Positions 1 through 11,642 of a stretch of DNA of 64,000 nt are shown piece by piece. A program made the translations under genes and the position numbers. A model generated the notes under the pieces. It was not told where the DNA came from and made no database searches. It saw nothing but the letters and a program-made list of their open reading frames with translations. Every line of letters begins with the position of its first letter. Position 1 is the stretch's first letter. This DNA comes from Anadara kagoshimensis (Eukaryota; Mollusca; Bivalvia; Arcoida; Arcidae): the NCBI GenBank assembly GCA_021292105.1, contig CM037857.1, forward strand, positions 40,896,916-40,960,915, written 5' to 3'.

Positions 1-1088
1 CATATGATTTTAGATCAGCCCAAATTAATTCTATAGGATTTAAGTCTGCATGATAAGGTGGTAATCTTAAAAATTTTATGTCCATGTTCTCTTAATATAT
101 AATCAATTCTGTAGGAAGGTGGAATAATTTGTTGTTTGCATATTGTAAGTAACTGTGCGCGAACCATGTCTTCTGTAAATTTAATGTTGTGTTTTGTGAG
201 CCATTCCTGAATGTCTTTTTTCTTCCACGATGTTGTTGGTTTTTTGTCTTCTTGGACGTTATGATAAGATGCATTATCGACTACCAAGATGGAATTTGGT
301 TCAAGGTTTGGAATTAATTTTTCGCGAAGCCATTTAGTGAAATTCTCAGCATTCATTTCATGGTGATAATCACATGTTGATGACTTGGCTTTATATATAA
401 GGCTTGCATTAGGAACAAAACCCTTTTCTGAACCAGCATCAACAACAATCAGACGGTCACCTGCTCCGATTGGAACACTTAAACCGTTCCCATCCAGCTG
501 CCAACACTTGAGTACAGCGTGTGAAGAGTTTATATACGTTTCATCCATATAAATAATGTTGTGTCCAGTTTCTCTAAGTTTTTTAATTTCGCGAAGGTAA
601 TTTATTCTTTTTGATACGATATCTGGTTTTTCCATAAGGATTTTTCTATTTGTGCTGCATTTTTTTCCAGTTAAACCCTATTTCTTTAAGCAATTTTCTG
701 AAATTGTTTTACCCCCCTTAAAGTCAATTTTGTTAATTATTTCCGAATGAATAGCATGTATAGTTGGAAGAACGCGTTTATTGAAATACATATTAATTAT
801 TGTTCTTCTTATTACGCAGATATCAAAATCATCAATAAAAAATTTATCTGATCTCTGTTTTCTATCAGCCTGTTTGGTATCTATTTCGAACGATTTTAAT
901 CTTGATAATGTTCTCCTCGGCACACCCGTCATTGCACTTGCTCTCTCCAAGGGACAGCTGATGGGATTTATGAGACATTTTTGTTTTGCCTTATCAAAAT
1001 GTTTTACAACATTGATGACAATTTGTTTTGCCTGTAAATTTAATACAATCTTTTTATTTTCAGACATCTTCTCGGTTATGAAAATCAC
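1..1088 (-). pseudogene. Decayed DDE transposase (Tc1/mariner-related), cut by window edge
   Basis: Reading leftwards from 1088, the first 136 residues form a helix-turn-helix-like DNA-binding region (around 'GVPRRTLSRL') followed by a basic linker. The catalytic part is read from 635 to 15: 'YMDETYIN' carries the first Asp and 'LVVDNASYHN' the second. The third catalytic region ('PPYHADLNPIE') is visible only in another frame at about 10-60, because one base is added in the A-run at 69-73. Two further frame changes and a TAG lie between the two blocks (about 635-700). At least three frameshifts make this a dead copy. The domain order is that of Tc1/mariner-type (DDE_3) transposases, which cut and paste DNA at TA sites. 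The subfamily assignment is my inference. The C-terminal end and one terminal repeat lie outside the window, and I could not find the other terminal repeat near 1100-1250. Confidence 0.8.
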
Positions 1089-1957
1089 ACGTGTTGCCTC
1101 GTTTTCGCCTTATACTTATTATACTATATTCTCACATTTTTACGAGGGCGTGACCATTCAACTCGTTCGCATGTTCTAATTAATGGTCCAATTAACTTAA
1201 TAATTAACATCTCGTCCCTTTTAACTCTCAGATCCACCCAACGCCATTCATATCCTATTTATTATATCATTAATTAGAACAAACACCTGCTGTAATCTTT
1301 TGCATCACAAATTGAAAACTGGTGCATTTGATTCACTTTAATTTTGAATCTATTAATAAAAATTATAAATGAATGCATTAATATGAGTTATGTTGTTGGA
1401 CATAAAATATTTCACTTGTAAGGAGGAATTGTATTTTAATATTTCGCACAGCGTCATGTGGAGCATTTTGAATTTTAACAGAGAAAAATATTAAATTTAA
1501 AATTATGCACATGACAACAATATTAACTGTCTATTCCCAGATATGAATAAATAAAATAAATAAATTAAAAAAAACAATAAATAAATGAATAAACACAGTA
1601 TAAATTTATTGATGTTGGTATCCTTTTCCAAATTAATATAGGTTTACAGTTTGATTTTTTCGTATGACGCGGCGATGAGGTACGGATTAATAATAGTGAT
1701 TAGTCCCAAATAGTGTTAATATTTTGATTTCTGTATGAAACGAGACTTAAAATTTTGCCCTGTGCTAATTTTAAATGTTATGTAGTTCTGGTAGAAATAA
1801 TTTCCACAAGAATTTTAAAATTTAGGTTGTTCATACATTTATAAGATAGAAATTATTAATTATTAGCCTGATAGCACATTTAAATAATTAGTATAGATTC
1901 ATTTATTTCTTTTACTTTTTAATTGAAAAGTTTTTATAATAAAAATTAAAAACAAAA
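1089..1957. other. AT-rich stretch without a recognisable gene
   Basis: I see no reading frame with domain character, no tRNA-like boxes and no clear terminal repeats here. It may include the 5' end of the neighbouring transposon. Short A/T runs dominate around 1540-1600 and 1900-1980. Confidence 0.5.
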
Positions 1958-1964
1958 TTAGATA

Positions 1965-2075
1965 AAATTAAAAAATACATATGTATGGACCCGGTATTGT
2001 TCGAACTCACTTGTGACAAAATTATATAGCTGTCCACTAACTGTAAGATATGTTACATACCACTGAGCCAAGGAC
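1965..2075 (-). repeat. tRNA-derived SINE head or decayed tRNA-like sequence
   Basis: On the minus strand an A-box-like TGGCTCAGTGGTA (2058-2070) is followed about 50 nt later by a B-box-like GAGTTCGAAC (1999-2008), then by an A/T-rich tail. The spacing fits an internal RNA polymerase III promoter. The T-arm stem does not pair and no proper acceptor stem forms, so this is not a working tRNA gene. A SINE head or tRNA pseudogene is the best reading. Confidence 0.5.
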
Positions 2076-2458
2076 GACAATAACCTATCCTATCAAATTA
2101 AAGGTGTTAAGGACAAATACCTTGTCATATCGTCAGACAATTCGTTCCACAGTTATGTGGAACTTCACAAAAATTATGCAGAAATGAAATAATTTCATGT
2201 GAATATTTAAAAAGTTTCAAATAAAGAACACAAATGAAAATGTCCAAGATAAGTGGGATATGATAAATATTTATATTTCAACAAAAATATGTATGAAGGT
2301 GCAGCATGGACATTGGCGAGTTGTTCAATGTGCGTGTTTCATGAGTCCGAGTTACAATGTTTATTTACGAAATGAATAAGCCCGGATGTGCCAAGTTATC
2401 GTACGTGACCTATAATGGTCCGTTCGCGATGTATAAACGGGAGTCACGAGTCTATTGA

Positions 2459-2712
2459 TATAGGTAAACAATTTTGACCTGTCCGCTTGACCTTTCATTG
2501 AAATATTTATCACGGACCAAGTACATCTGTGTATAGGGAACACAGGTGTTTATTCTGTATACATCACGAGATATACTCACCTCATGGAGTACGCCTGTGT
2601 ACTGTGTATGTATTAACTTGGATATTAACACTAACCATTTATTGGGTGGGCCCTCCTATATGCATATTCCTAATGAAAGATCAAACGGACAGGTCAATGT
2701 TGTTTACCTATA
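2459..2712. repeat. Foldback/MITE-like element with 41-bp inverted arms
   Basis: The arms at 2459-2499 and 2672-2712 are inverted copies of one another with a few mismatches; the core of the arm reads GACCTGTCCG. The right half (about 2578-2712) recurs in opposite orientation at 29151-29282, so this is a dispersed family. No coding capacity is seen. Confidence 0.7.
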
Positions 2713-3610
2713 CTGTACTATCCTTTGTATATATTTACGCCTTATTAAGTTAATTTGGCAAAATCCGTCTTTATATATGGTCCCTATTTACATTGTGTGG
2801 ACTCTTCTTAATCTGTGAAGGCCCCGTCAAGGTGTTGCGCATGGGCCATACAATAATGGATAATTACGCTAGTATATTATAGTCATGCCTTGTCGCGCGG
2901 TATTTCTAACGGACACACTATATAAGTAAGGAATCGTTAGGCGAGTAAACAATGCGATATCAAACTTGTTGCACGTCTAAGAAAATACAATAGTTAATCG
3001 GATTACGTTGATTGTGTACTCAGGTACTGACTGGAACCGATCTAAAATCACTACCGACCTATTAAAAATATAATAACAATAAATTTTATTATAGTATACA
3101 ACATATAAAACGTTATAAGCACACATAAAATACATAAATATGCCACTCTTAAAAGAGTTATAATAGACTTACTTATTATAAAAACTATAGAACAAAATAC
3201 CTTTATTAAAAACTTGTCATATACATGTACATAGTAAAACAACTGCTTATCATCATGCAAAACTCCAGATAAGCTGCGTTTCTGCGTATTTTACGCATAG
3301 ATTTTATTTAAATACGCTAAATATTTCAAAAAGAGGCGTACTACTTACGCATGGTTATGGACACTTAAGCATAATCATTTAAACCCCCGCGTATCGATGT
3401 GATTAAATAGTGAATACTTCTCAGTTTCTGTTGTTGTTCTATTATAATTTTATTTCGCGAAAAATTGCTTGCATTTTTTCCTAACATTTTTCAACTCTCT
3501 TTGCTAATATGGTGTTTTCGTTTCATTTGTGTGTATTGTTTGACGATTTTTAGAACGTTTTCAAAAACATGCTTCACCAATTAAAGATTATTTATTTGAA
3601 AAGTTATTCC
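2713..3610. other. Non-coding, no feature recognised
   Basis: Open frames here (such as 3051-3260 on the minus strand) are short, AT-driven and without domain character. No repeat pairing with other parts of the window was noticed. Confidence 0.4.
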
Positions 3611-3615
3611 CTCAT

Positions 3616-3702
3616 CGACAGCTCAGTAGTGTAGTGGACACTATCGCTTACCGAGTAAGAATATTTGGTTCGAGTTCCATTGCGGACGTTTCTTTTTTTC
3701 TT
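3616..3702 (+). repeat. tRNA-derived SINE head
   Basis: An A-box-like segment (AGCTCAGTAGTGTAGTGG, about 3619-3636) and a B-box-like GGTTCGAGTTCC (3667-3678) have tRNA spacing and are followed by a T-rich run (3689-3701) that could end Pol III transcription. The T stem is imperfect, which argues for a SINE or tRNA pseudogene rather than a functional tRNA. Confidence 0.55.
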
Positions 3703-4012
3703 AATAATTGAAGGGGGGATTAATACAAGTGACACATTCAGAGTTAGTGAACTTTCAGTATGATTACAAACAAAGAAAATTGCAGTACAATATCAGAAAT
3801 ATCACAGCGTCTGAAAGACGTTAATCCTTGGATCGTGCAACAATATTAGTGTGGATGGCTGTTGACAATGCCAGTATATTGTGACTACCTGTACGCTGAT
3901 ATACCTGATAATTCAATATGATACTCTGTCAAAATTAAGGGCGACCAGATGGAAAAAAGTCGTATTTTTTACCTTAAATGTCCAGCTCTATACACACGTC
4001 GGAATTTACTAA

Positions 4013-4014
<2 letters not shown>

Positions 4015-4093
<79 letters not shown>
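4015..4093. repeat. Compound microsatellite (TC)n-(AT)n
   Basis: TC dinucleotides run from 4015 to about 4057 and switch to AT dinucleotides to 4093. It lies just upstream of the first recognisable LINE codons. The open frame that spans it is an artefact of the repeat. Confidence 0.95.
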
Positions 4094-4097
<4 letters not shown>

Positions 4098-4149
4098 AGA
4101 ATGTTTTGTGTTTATATGTAAAATATGTAATACATGGGATTTATAATTA

Positions 4150-4683
4150 TGACTTTGTTTAACATTTTATCTGTAAACTGTCAGGGCCTGGGATACTCAG
4201 AAAAGAGACGAGATGTATTAAATTAAACAAATGCAAAAAATACAATATCTACTGTCTACAAGATACTCATTTTGATAAAAATTAGAGCCATATATACAAA
4301 ACCAATGGGAATATCAATGGATTTTTAATTCATACTCTACCAACCCACGAGGGGTAGCAATATTTTTTAATAATCACTTCGACTATAAAGTCCATAGAGT
4401 TAAAAATGATTTATTTGGAAACTGTTTGACCTTTGACTTAACTATAAATGAGAAAAGATTTACCTTAGCAAATATCTACGGGCCTAATGAAGACAATCCA
4501 AATTTCTACCAATAACTGTTTTTAGATATCGAAGAATTTGAAAATAATTATGTGATAATTTGCGGGGATTTTAATTTAGTACTTGAACAAAATCATCTTG
4601 AAACAATGAATTATAAACACGGAAAATAATCTGAAAGCAAAACAGATAATAAAAGAACACAAGATCTAAACAATTTCATTGAC
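4150..4683 (+). pseudogene. LINE ORF2 fragment: AP-type endonuclease domain
   Basis: Translation starts with a 'SVNCQGLG' motif, typical of the start of the exonuclease-endonuclease-phosphatase fold that nicks target DNA in LINE retrotransposition. 'IICGDFN' near 4560 matches the conserved Gly-Asp-x-Asn catalytic block. In-frame stops (near 4200, 4280, 4515 and 4628) and frame changes break the domain. The fragment stops at 4683 in '...NNFIDT', where the LTR element entered. The same reading continues at 9331 with 'FREN...'. Confidence 0.8.
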
Positions 4684-4688
4684 ACTTT
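4684..4688. repeat. Target-site duplication ACTTT, left copy
   Basis: The five bases ACTTT directly precede the left LTR and recur directly after the right LTR at 9326-9330. A 5-bp duplication is usual for Ty3/gypsy integrases. Confidence 0.9.
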
Positions 4689-4936
4689 TGATGGATTTGG
4701 GTTCAATATTAAATAAAATAGAACTTCATAATTGCTTTATACTATTTTATATTCTAAACTACAACTACATGTGGATACAAAGACAATCAACTTACAAGTG
4801 ACCTGATATAACCTAAAGAGATATAATATAATACACAGACAAAGGTCTGCCCTCTCTATCTACAGAGTCTGCATTCTAGATAAACTGTCACCAACATGGT
4901 CATCTTGTTTATATCATTATATACAGTAATACTACA
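4689..4936 (-). repeat. 3' LTR of the Ty3/gypsy element
   Basis: This 248-bp repeat pairs with 9072-9325. It lacks a 6-bp segment present in the other LTR and differs at three bases. In element orientation it runs from TGTAGT to CCATCA. Confidence 0.95.
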
Positions 4937-4946
4937 TCTCCCCCTT
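4937..4946 (-). promoter_or_regulatory. Polypurine tract of the LTR element
   Basis: On the minus strand the sequence AAGGGGGAGA abuts the 3' LTR. This is where plus-strand DNA synthesis is primed in LTR retrotransposons. Position and composition both fit. Confidence 0.85.
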
Positions 4947-5098
4947 GAGTTCCTAAGCTAATTAAGATAACATTTTAATGGTAACCATATAAATGGTTTG
5001 CACATGCACACTAAATCTACTGAATGAAATAGTTTCATTTTACGTTTGGGCATACTGTACAATAAAGACAGTCTATAAATCCAGTCGGTCTGGTTTTT

Positions 5099-7970
5099 TT
5101 ATGACACGCCCAAATCGATTAATATATCCACCAGATTCGGTTTTGGTTCCGGAAGGGGTATTTTCTGATAAACTTTTGTCATTAACACTTTGTCCATTTG
5201 TTGAACTTTGTTCATTATTGTTCGACATTTCATTTCCTTTTTCACTTGCGCTGCTCTCTTATGTCCAAGTGTTTCTGTATTTAAATTTACACTTGTCTCA
5301 CTCTCTCCCTCATTTACTTTCGGTAAAGAAATTAAATCGCGGCGATTTCTTCGTAGATCACCTTGCGGCGTTTCGATAACATATGCTCGCGGAGTTTCTG
5401 CTTTCACGTTGACAATTCCAGATCGTTTCATATCTTTTACATAAACAGTATCACCCTTTTCCAGTTCAGGAAGTGACTTTGCCCTATGTCGAGAATCATA
5501 CAACTCTTCGGACTTTCCCCTAGACATAGCCTCAAACCTTTTCACTTTATCTAAATACGACCATTGAGGGTTTAGGGTTGAAACTGCAGTTGGAACAACA
5601 GTTTTGAGCTTCATTCCCATAAGAAATTCAGATGGACTAAACCCATTTTTAAGAGGAGTTGCTCTATAAGCCAACAAAGCCAAATATGGATCATCTGATT
5701 TTTGAAGTAGTTTTTTAACTGTCTGAACACACCTTTCAGCCTCACCATTACTTTGCGGATACCTCGGACTGCTTGTAATATGTTTAAACTCATATTCCTT
5801 ACTAAACCGTCTAAACATGTCTGATGAAAACTGCGGCCAATTATCAGAAATAAATATTTCTGGAATGCCATGTCTAGAAAATATTGACTTTAAGTGCAAT
5901 ATAACCATAGCAGAACTAGAACTTGTCAACTTAGCAATTTCTATATATCTAGAAAAATAGTCCACAACTAACAAAAACTGTTCACCTTTAAGTTCAAACA
6001 AATCTGAACCTAACTTCTCCCAAGGACGAGTTGGAAATTCAGTCGGAATTAATGGTTTACACCTGTCTGGCAAATGTATTAAACACTGCTGACAGTCCTT
6101 GACTAAATCTTCCAGCTGTTTGGAAATGCCCAACCACCAAACCGATGACTTGGCCAATTCCCTACTTTTTGTAATGCCCTGATGGCCAACATGCAATTTA
6201 TGTAAAATTTCTGTTTGCAGTGATAAAGGAATAACAAGCCTAATGTCTTTCATCAGTAACCCATCTTGTACTGAAAATTAACCTCTCATCACCCAGTATG
6301 ACTTAAGAGTTTTTTTAATTTGAAATTTATCCGGCCATCCTGATTGACAGTATTCAATGATATCTCTACAAATGGGATCTAACTTTTGTTTTTCCCTTAT
6401 TTCCTGTAATTTACCTCTTGAAGCAGGTAAACCTTTAATAACTTGATCAACAAAGGCTTAAGTTTCATCTTCAAAATTTACCTCACTGGGAGTAATATTA
6501 TCTACAGGAGCCCTTGACAATGCATCTGCAGAAACTAATTTTTTACCTGGAACATGAGATATAGTGTAATAATACCTCATCAACCTTATTCTGAACCTTG
6601 TATTCTAGGAGGTAAACTCTCTAGTGATTTTGAAAAACTAAGCAATGGCACCAAAGGTTTATGGTCCGTTTCCACATGAAATTTTAAACCAATTAAATAC
6701 ATGCTAAATTTTTCACATGCCCATGTGGTTGCTAATGCCTCTTTTTCTATTTGAGCATACCTTTGCTCTGTTTCGCTCATTGCTCTAGAAGCATAAGCTA
6801 CAGGTTGCCAGAATTCATTACCCTCGGTTGCTTTTGTAGGAGGACAGCTCCTAACCCATAAGACGAAGCATCTGCTGAAACCTTTGTTTCATATTCTGGA
6901 CAATAATGTGCTAGCACAGGAGTTGAACTCAGTTCTCCTTGATCATTAAAAGCTTTATCTTGATCTGGCCCCCACAACCACACACTACGTTTGCTCAGCA
7001 AATCCCTTAGTGGTTTGGTTTTGTCAGCTAAAGTTGAAGTGAACTTATTCATTTGATTCACCATACCTAAAAACTGTCTCAACTGAGAGATATTTTTCGG
7101 CACCTTCATGCCTTGAACTGCTCTTACTTTATCGGGGTCTGGCCTAATGCCTTCAGAATCAATAACATGACCTACAAACTTGATTGACCTCTTATTGAAT
7201 TCACATTTCTCATTCAGAGTCAAACCAGATTTTTCAATAGCACTTAAAACTAGCTTCAAATTTCTATCGTGCTCATCTTGAGTACGCCCATAGACTAAAA
7301 CATCATCCATATGACAAATAACACCTTTATAACCCTCTAAAATCTGAGACATTCTTTTTACATAGACTTCTGGTGCACTGGATATCCCAAATGGAACCCT
7401 ATTAAAACAATACCTACCAAAGGGTGTAATGAATGTTGTAAGCGAACGTGATTCAGGATGTAATTGCAATTGCCAAAAACCTGAATTAGCATCTAATTTA
7501 CTAAAGAATTTTGCACCTGCCAACTGAGAGAGGGTTTGGTCTACTGAAGGAATAGGGTGATTTTCGCGAAGAACCGATTCATTCAATTTTGTTAAATCAA
7601 CACAAATTCTAACCTTACCGCTTGCTTTCTTAGGAACAACGACAATTCCCGCGCACCAATCCGTTGGGTGATCTACTCTAGATATTACACCACACTTTTC
7701 CATTGTCTCAAGTTCTTCTTTCACACTGTCCATTAATGGTATAGGAATTTTCCTGGGTGCACTTATTGAATATGGTATAGCATTTTGTTTAAGTTTAATC
7801 TTGTATTCTCCTGCGATTTTCCCCAGTCCTTTAAATAAATTTGGATATTTCTCGGTAACACTTTCAACATTATCTACTAACTTAACGATGTTAAGTTCCT
7901 CAATAGATGGTCGTCCAAGTAAACTTTGTTTTAATCCGCGCACAACATAAACGCTTTGTAATGATGTTTT
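5099..7970 (-). pseudogene. pol: gypsy pol: reverse transcriptase, RNase H, integrase (broken)
   Basis: RT is read from about 7943 to 6840: 'KLDANSGFWQ' holds the first catalytic Asp, 'VPFGISSAPE' is the conserved block after it, and 'CHMDDVLVYG' is the catalytic Asp pair, with His where Tyr is usual. RNase H follows (about 6890-6590: 'VSADASSYGLGAVLL', then 'EKEALATTWACEKF' and 'VETDHKPL'). Integrase runs from 6253 to 5099: a zinc-binding HHCC region ('GHQG' ... 'CQQC'), then the core with 'GSDLFE' (Asp), 'ISDNWPQFSS' (Asp) and 'SNGEAERC' (Glu). The usual Gly after SDN is Trp here. Frameshifts near 6833 and 6598 and stops at 6458 and 6278 separate the parts. Overall similarity is to invertebrate K02A2.6-type polyproteins; this is family knowledge, not a search result. 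Confidence 0.93.
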
Positions 7971-8061
7971 CTTATCGGTTTTAAGATTACATTTTATTTG
8001 TCCGACAGCATGTAACTTTTTCTGTCCTGGACCATAGAGAATTTTGTCTGGTTTCCGTAGT

Positions 8062-8990
8062 TTAACTCCATTTAATTTCTGGAATATGTTCTGGAATTAC
8101 TGTAACGTCTGCTCCCGTGTCAATTTTCATCAATATATAGTAACCATTAATTGCAAACTTTTTCATCCATGGCTTTGTTCCTGAATAGATATCACCTATG
8201 AATCCATAATAATCTGGGTCTTCTTCTATGTCCGATACAGTTTTCTTTGATTGGCATTTTAATGCCCAATGTCCCTTTTTCTTACATTTGTTGCACACCG
8301 AATCTTTAGCAGGGCATTTGTCTTTTAGATGTGGTGACTTTCCGCATCTATGGCAACTTTTATCAAATTTCCCCTTCATTCTTGAAGTGGTTTTAGCTCT
8401 CTGGCTATGCTTATAGCGCACTGCATCCGTATTCAAATTTGGACTCTCATTAATGACGCCTCTTATTAAGGGCTGCTGTCTTTTGACAGCCTCGGATTGT
8501 CGCGCTCTATCTGTGGCTTTTTGTAATGTCAGCTCACTATCTAGCTATAATTTTTCCGATAAATTTTTATCAGCTAAGCCCACAACAATCCTGTCTCTGA
8601 TCATTTGATCTGAAAGAGCTCCAAAATTACAATGTCCTGCTAATGTATGCAGTGATGTTATAAAGTTGTCCACAGGTTCATCCGGACCTTGACAGCGCTG
8701 ATTAAACTTAGCTCAAAAATTACATTTCGTTTGGTAATAAAATGATTTTCAAATTTTTTTTTCACGACATCATATTTTTTGGCATCACCTGCATTTAATT
8801 TAAATGAAGATAAAATTTCATCAGCCTGTTCTCCCATAGAATATATTAACGTACTGATTTGCAGCTCTTCACTCTTTTCATTTAGTTCTGATGCTTGTCT
8901 AAAACGTTCAAAACGCTGTATCCATTTTGTCCATGACACTGGATTACGAAAATTGAATTTCTCTGGACTTGCCACCTGAAATGTTGCCAT
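8062..8990 (-). pseudogene. gag: gypsy gag with zinc knuckles, and protease start (broken)
   Basis: Gag starts at 8990 ('MATFQVASPEKF') and reads as a capsid-like helical region for about 90 residues. A one-base frame change then occurs near 8705, and a TAG lies at 8545-8547. Two CCHC zinc knuckles follow ('CHRCGKSPHLKDKC' and 'CNKCKKKGHWALKC', about 8375-8265), which bind the element RNA. After about 45 residues comes the aspartic protease motif 'IDTGADVTVIP' (about 8125-8090). The frame is lost again near 8085 before the protease is complete. The protease is therefore encoded in the same frame as the knuckles, as in many gypsy elements. Confidence 0.92.
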
Positions 8991-9053
8991 AGTGCCTTGT
9001 TTAAATTAATTGTCCATTATGTAATTATTTTAGTCCATCCACAATCACCGAGT

Positions 9054-9071
9054 ATCCCACTTCTGACACCA
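9054..9071 (-). promoter_or_regulatory. Primer-binding site, tRNA-Leu type
   Basis: On the minus strand TGGTGTCAGAAGTGGGAT lies immediately next to the 5' LTR. Its complement ends ...CCCACTTCTGACACCA, which matches the 3' end of animal tRNA-Leu plus CCA as I know it. This primes minus-strand DNA synthesis. Confidence 0.85.
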
Positions 9072-9325
9072 TGATGGATTTAGGTTCAATATTAAATAAA
9101 ATTATTATAGAACTTCATAAATGCTTTATACTATTTTATATTCTAAACTACAACTACATGTGGATACAAAGACAATCAACTTACAAGTGACCTGATATAA
9201 CCTAAAGAGATATAATATAATACACAGACAAAGGTCTGCCCTCTCTATCTACAGAGTCTGCATTCTAGATAAACTGTCACCAACATGGTCATCTTATTTA
9301 TATCATTATATACAGTAATACTACA
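9072..9325 (-). repeat. 5' LTR of the Ty3/gypsy element
   Basis: This 254-bp LTR is followed on the plus strand by the ACTTT duplication at 9326-9330. On the minus strand a TATA-like ATATAAATAA lies near 9297-9306, a likely promoter core in the U3 region. The final CA and initial TG are intact. Confidence 0.95.
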
Positions 9326-9330
9326 ACTTT

Positions 9331-11236
9331 TAGAGAAAATATTTCCAGAAAAAAGAATGTATACCTGGAAGAAAAGAAATCCTTAACTTAAAGCAAGCAA
9401 GACTAAATTTTTATCCAATAAATGATACATTAATACAGGATGTAGAAAATGTTAAAATAGAAAACAGTTATAGATCAGACCACTCCGAAGTAGTACTATC
9501 TTTTAAACTAGACAAAATCAAACGGGGCCCGGTCTATGGAAATTCAATTATTCACTTTTAAAAAAGAAATATGTTAAAACAATTATAGAACTTATTCAGC
9601 AGATAAAGATTCAATATATGATACCCGTATATAATATTGAAAACATAGAATCTATATTAGACAGTGAAATTCAGTTCAAAATTGACGATCAATTCTTTGA
9701 AATGCAGCTTCTTGAAATAAAATCTAAAACAATATCATACGCTATTTTAAAAAAACCCAAACAAATCAAACTTAATAAAACTAAACTTATTGAAGAAATA
9801 AACGAATTAGAACAAGATGAAACTGCTGTACAATTGGAAATTTTAGAAATCAAACGAGAAGAATTAAAAACACTAAGACAAATTAAAATGAAAGGACATT
9901 ATATAAGATCAAGGGCTCAATTCATTGAGGACGGGAAAAAAACAACTAAATACATCTGTAGCTTATAGTCTAGAAATTACACAAATAAATTAATTTTAAA
10001 TCTGGAAACCGAAAGTGGAAATTCAATAACGGAAGAAAATGAAATACTTAAAGAAATGAAACAATTTTATAAAAAATTATATTCTTCCAGAGACACAAAT
10101 AATAATATCGAACTGCATAATAAATTACGAAACTGTTCTTGTGAAAAATTAAGTAATAATAAAGCTTTACAACTGGAGGGAGAAATTACATATACAGAAG
10201 CGCTTGATTTTTGGAAGACAATAAAAAATAACAAAAACCGGGTCTGATGGTTGTACTGCAGAATTTTTAATATTCTTTTGAAAAAAATTAGGGGTATATT
10301 TAGTTGGTTCCATATATTATGGTAATAGAAAAGGTGTTCTATCTGTTACACAAACATTTAGAGTAATAACGTGTTTGCCGAAACCGAATAAACCCCAAAA
10401 ATATATAAAAAATTGAGACCCTTTAGCCTGTTGAATATTACTTACAAAATTGCCAGTGGGTGCATAGAAAACAGAATTAAAAAAGGTATTTGACAAAGTT
10501 ATCAATAATGATCAAACGGGGAATCTAAAAGGTCGATACATGGGGAAAATATTAAATTAATTTACGACATTATGCATTACTGAAGATCACAACATTCCTG
10601 GTCTGTTAGTACTTATAGAATTTAAAATAGCTTTTGATTTGGTATCTTGGGATTTTATAAAAACCGTTTTAAAACTCTTTAATTTTAAAGATTCAATTAT
10701 TAACTGGATTTCTTTTTTAAAAGATTCAAATTTAGCAGTTCTACAAAATGGATTTTTGTCCGAAAGTTTTACTTTACAAAGAGGGTGTAGACAAGGAGAT
10801 CCTTTATCGCCCTATATTTTTATTCTGTGTGCAGAAGTGATGGCTATTCTTATAAGAAATTCTTAAGAAATTAAAGGCATTGAAATAAATGGAAAAGAAT
10901 ATAAAATTTCGCAGTATGCGGATGACACAAGTCTCATGTTAGATGGGTCTTCTAAGTCTCTAAACAGTGCTCTTCAAGTACATGTATTGGATTTATTTGC
11001 TAAAATATCAGGTTTATGTATTTACACGTTAAAAACTAAAGATATATGGATAGGTAAGAAACTTTTTTCAAGAGAGGTTTATCACCATGATAGGTGGAAG
11101 CTGGAATGGGGGTCGGAAAATTTTACTTTATTAGGTATAAACTTTTCAGTTGACCTATTTAGGATGAATAAATTAAACTATACACACGTACTTCAGAAAA
11201 TGAAAAACGTTATTAACCAATGGGGTAAGAGAAAAT
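9331..11236 (+). pseudogene. LINE ORF2 fragment: end of endonuclease and reverse transcriptase
   Basis: The open stretch 9618-9968 is charged and helical, as in the linker between endonuclease and RT of L1 elements. RT motifs follow: 'LIEFKIAFDLVSWDFI' (first Asp block, about 10615-10660), 'LQRGCRQGDPLSPYIF' (10780-10830) and 'QYADDTSLM' with the YADD box at 10915-10926. The frame then runs to '...INQWGKRKL' at 11236, where the TA-flanked element entered. Stops at 9966, 10245 and 10864 and several frame changes show decay. The YADD itself is intact. Confidence 0.88.
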
Positions 11237-11642
11237 TACCCCAGATTTACCCAAAGCGTTACTTAATATACAAGCAATTAAATTGCCAATGAAAAGAAAT
11301 TGACAACATTATTGCTTCTTCTTTAGGTAGTGTTGTTATAAGTTAATCCTCTTATTTATGAATTTAATGGTCAGATGAATTCAAGTTCAAAATATTTTAT
11401 TTAAGTGTCATATATAAAAGCTACAATATACATCTAAAAATAACTACTACATAATTGCTATATATAAAAGCTTTTACATTCAGCCTAAAAGACTTATAAG
11501 ACACATCAAACATCACTTATACTATTAAAACATATCATTAAAAAAAAGAAAATGTTTTACAATCTGTTTAAAAAGTAACTTCTTCTATTACTCATATTTA
11601 AAATACATTTTGCTAAAAAAGGTTGAATATTTATATTATTCA

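Larger units (their letters stand above)
4689..9325 (-). mobile_element. Ty3/gypsy LTR retrotransposon, complete structure, dead coding
   Basis: This 4637-bp minus-strand element has two near-identical LTRs beginning TG and ending CA, a primer-binding site, a polypurine tract and a 5-bp target duplication. Coding order is gag, protease, RT, RNase H, integrase, the Ty3/gypsy order. I count four frameshifts (near 8705, 8085, 6833 and 6598) and three in-frame stops (8545-8547, 6458-6460, 6278-6280). By eye the LTRs differ at only three bases plus one 6-bp gap in about 250, so insertion was fairly recent. No envelope-like frame exists between integrase and the 3' LTR. The integrase ends without an obvious chromodomain. 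Confidence 0.95.

Noticed and set aside
3616-3690. Functional tRNA gene
   Set aside because: A and B boxes are present but the T stem and acceptor stem do not pair.
3949-4146. 65-residue frame with Leu-Ser and Ile-Tyr runs
   Set aside because: It is made by the (TC)n-(AT)n microsatellite.
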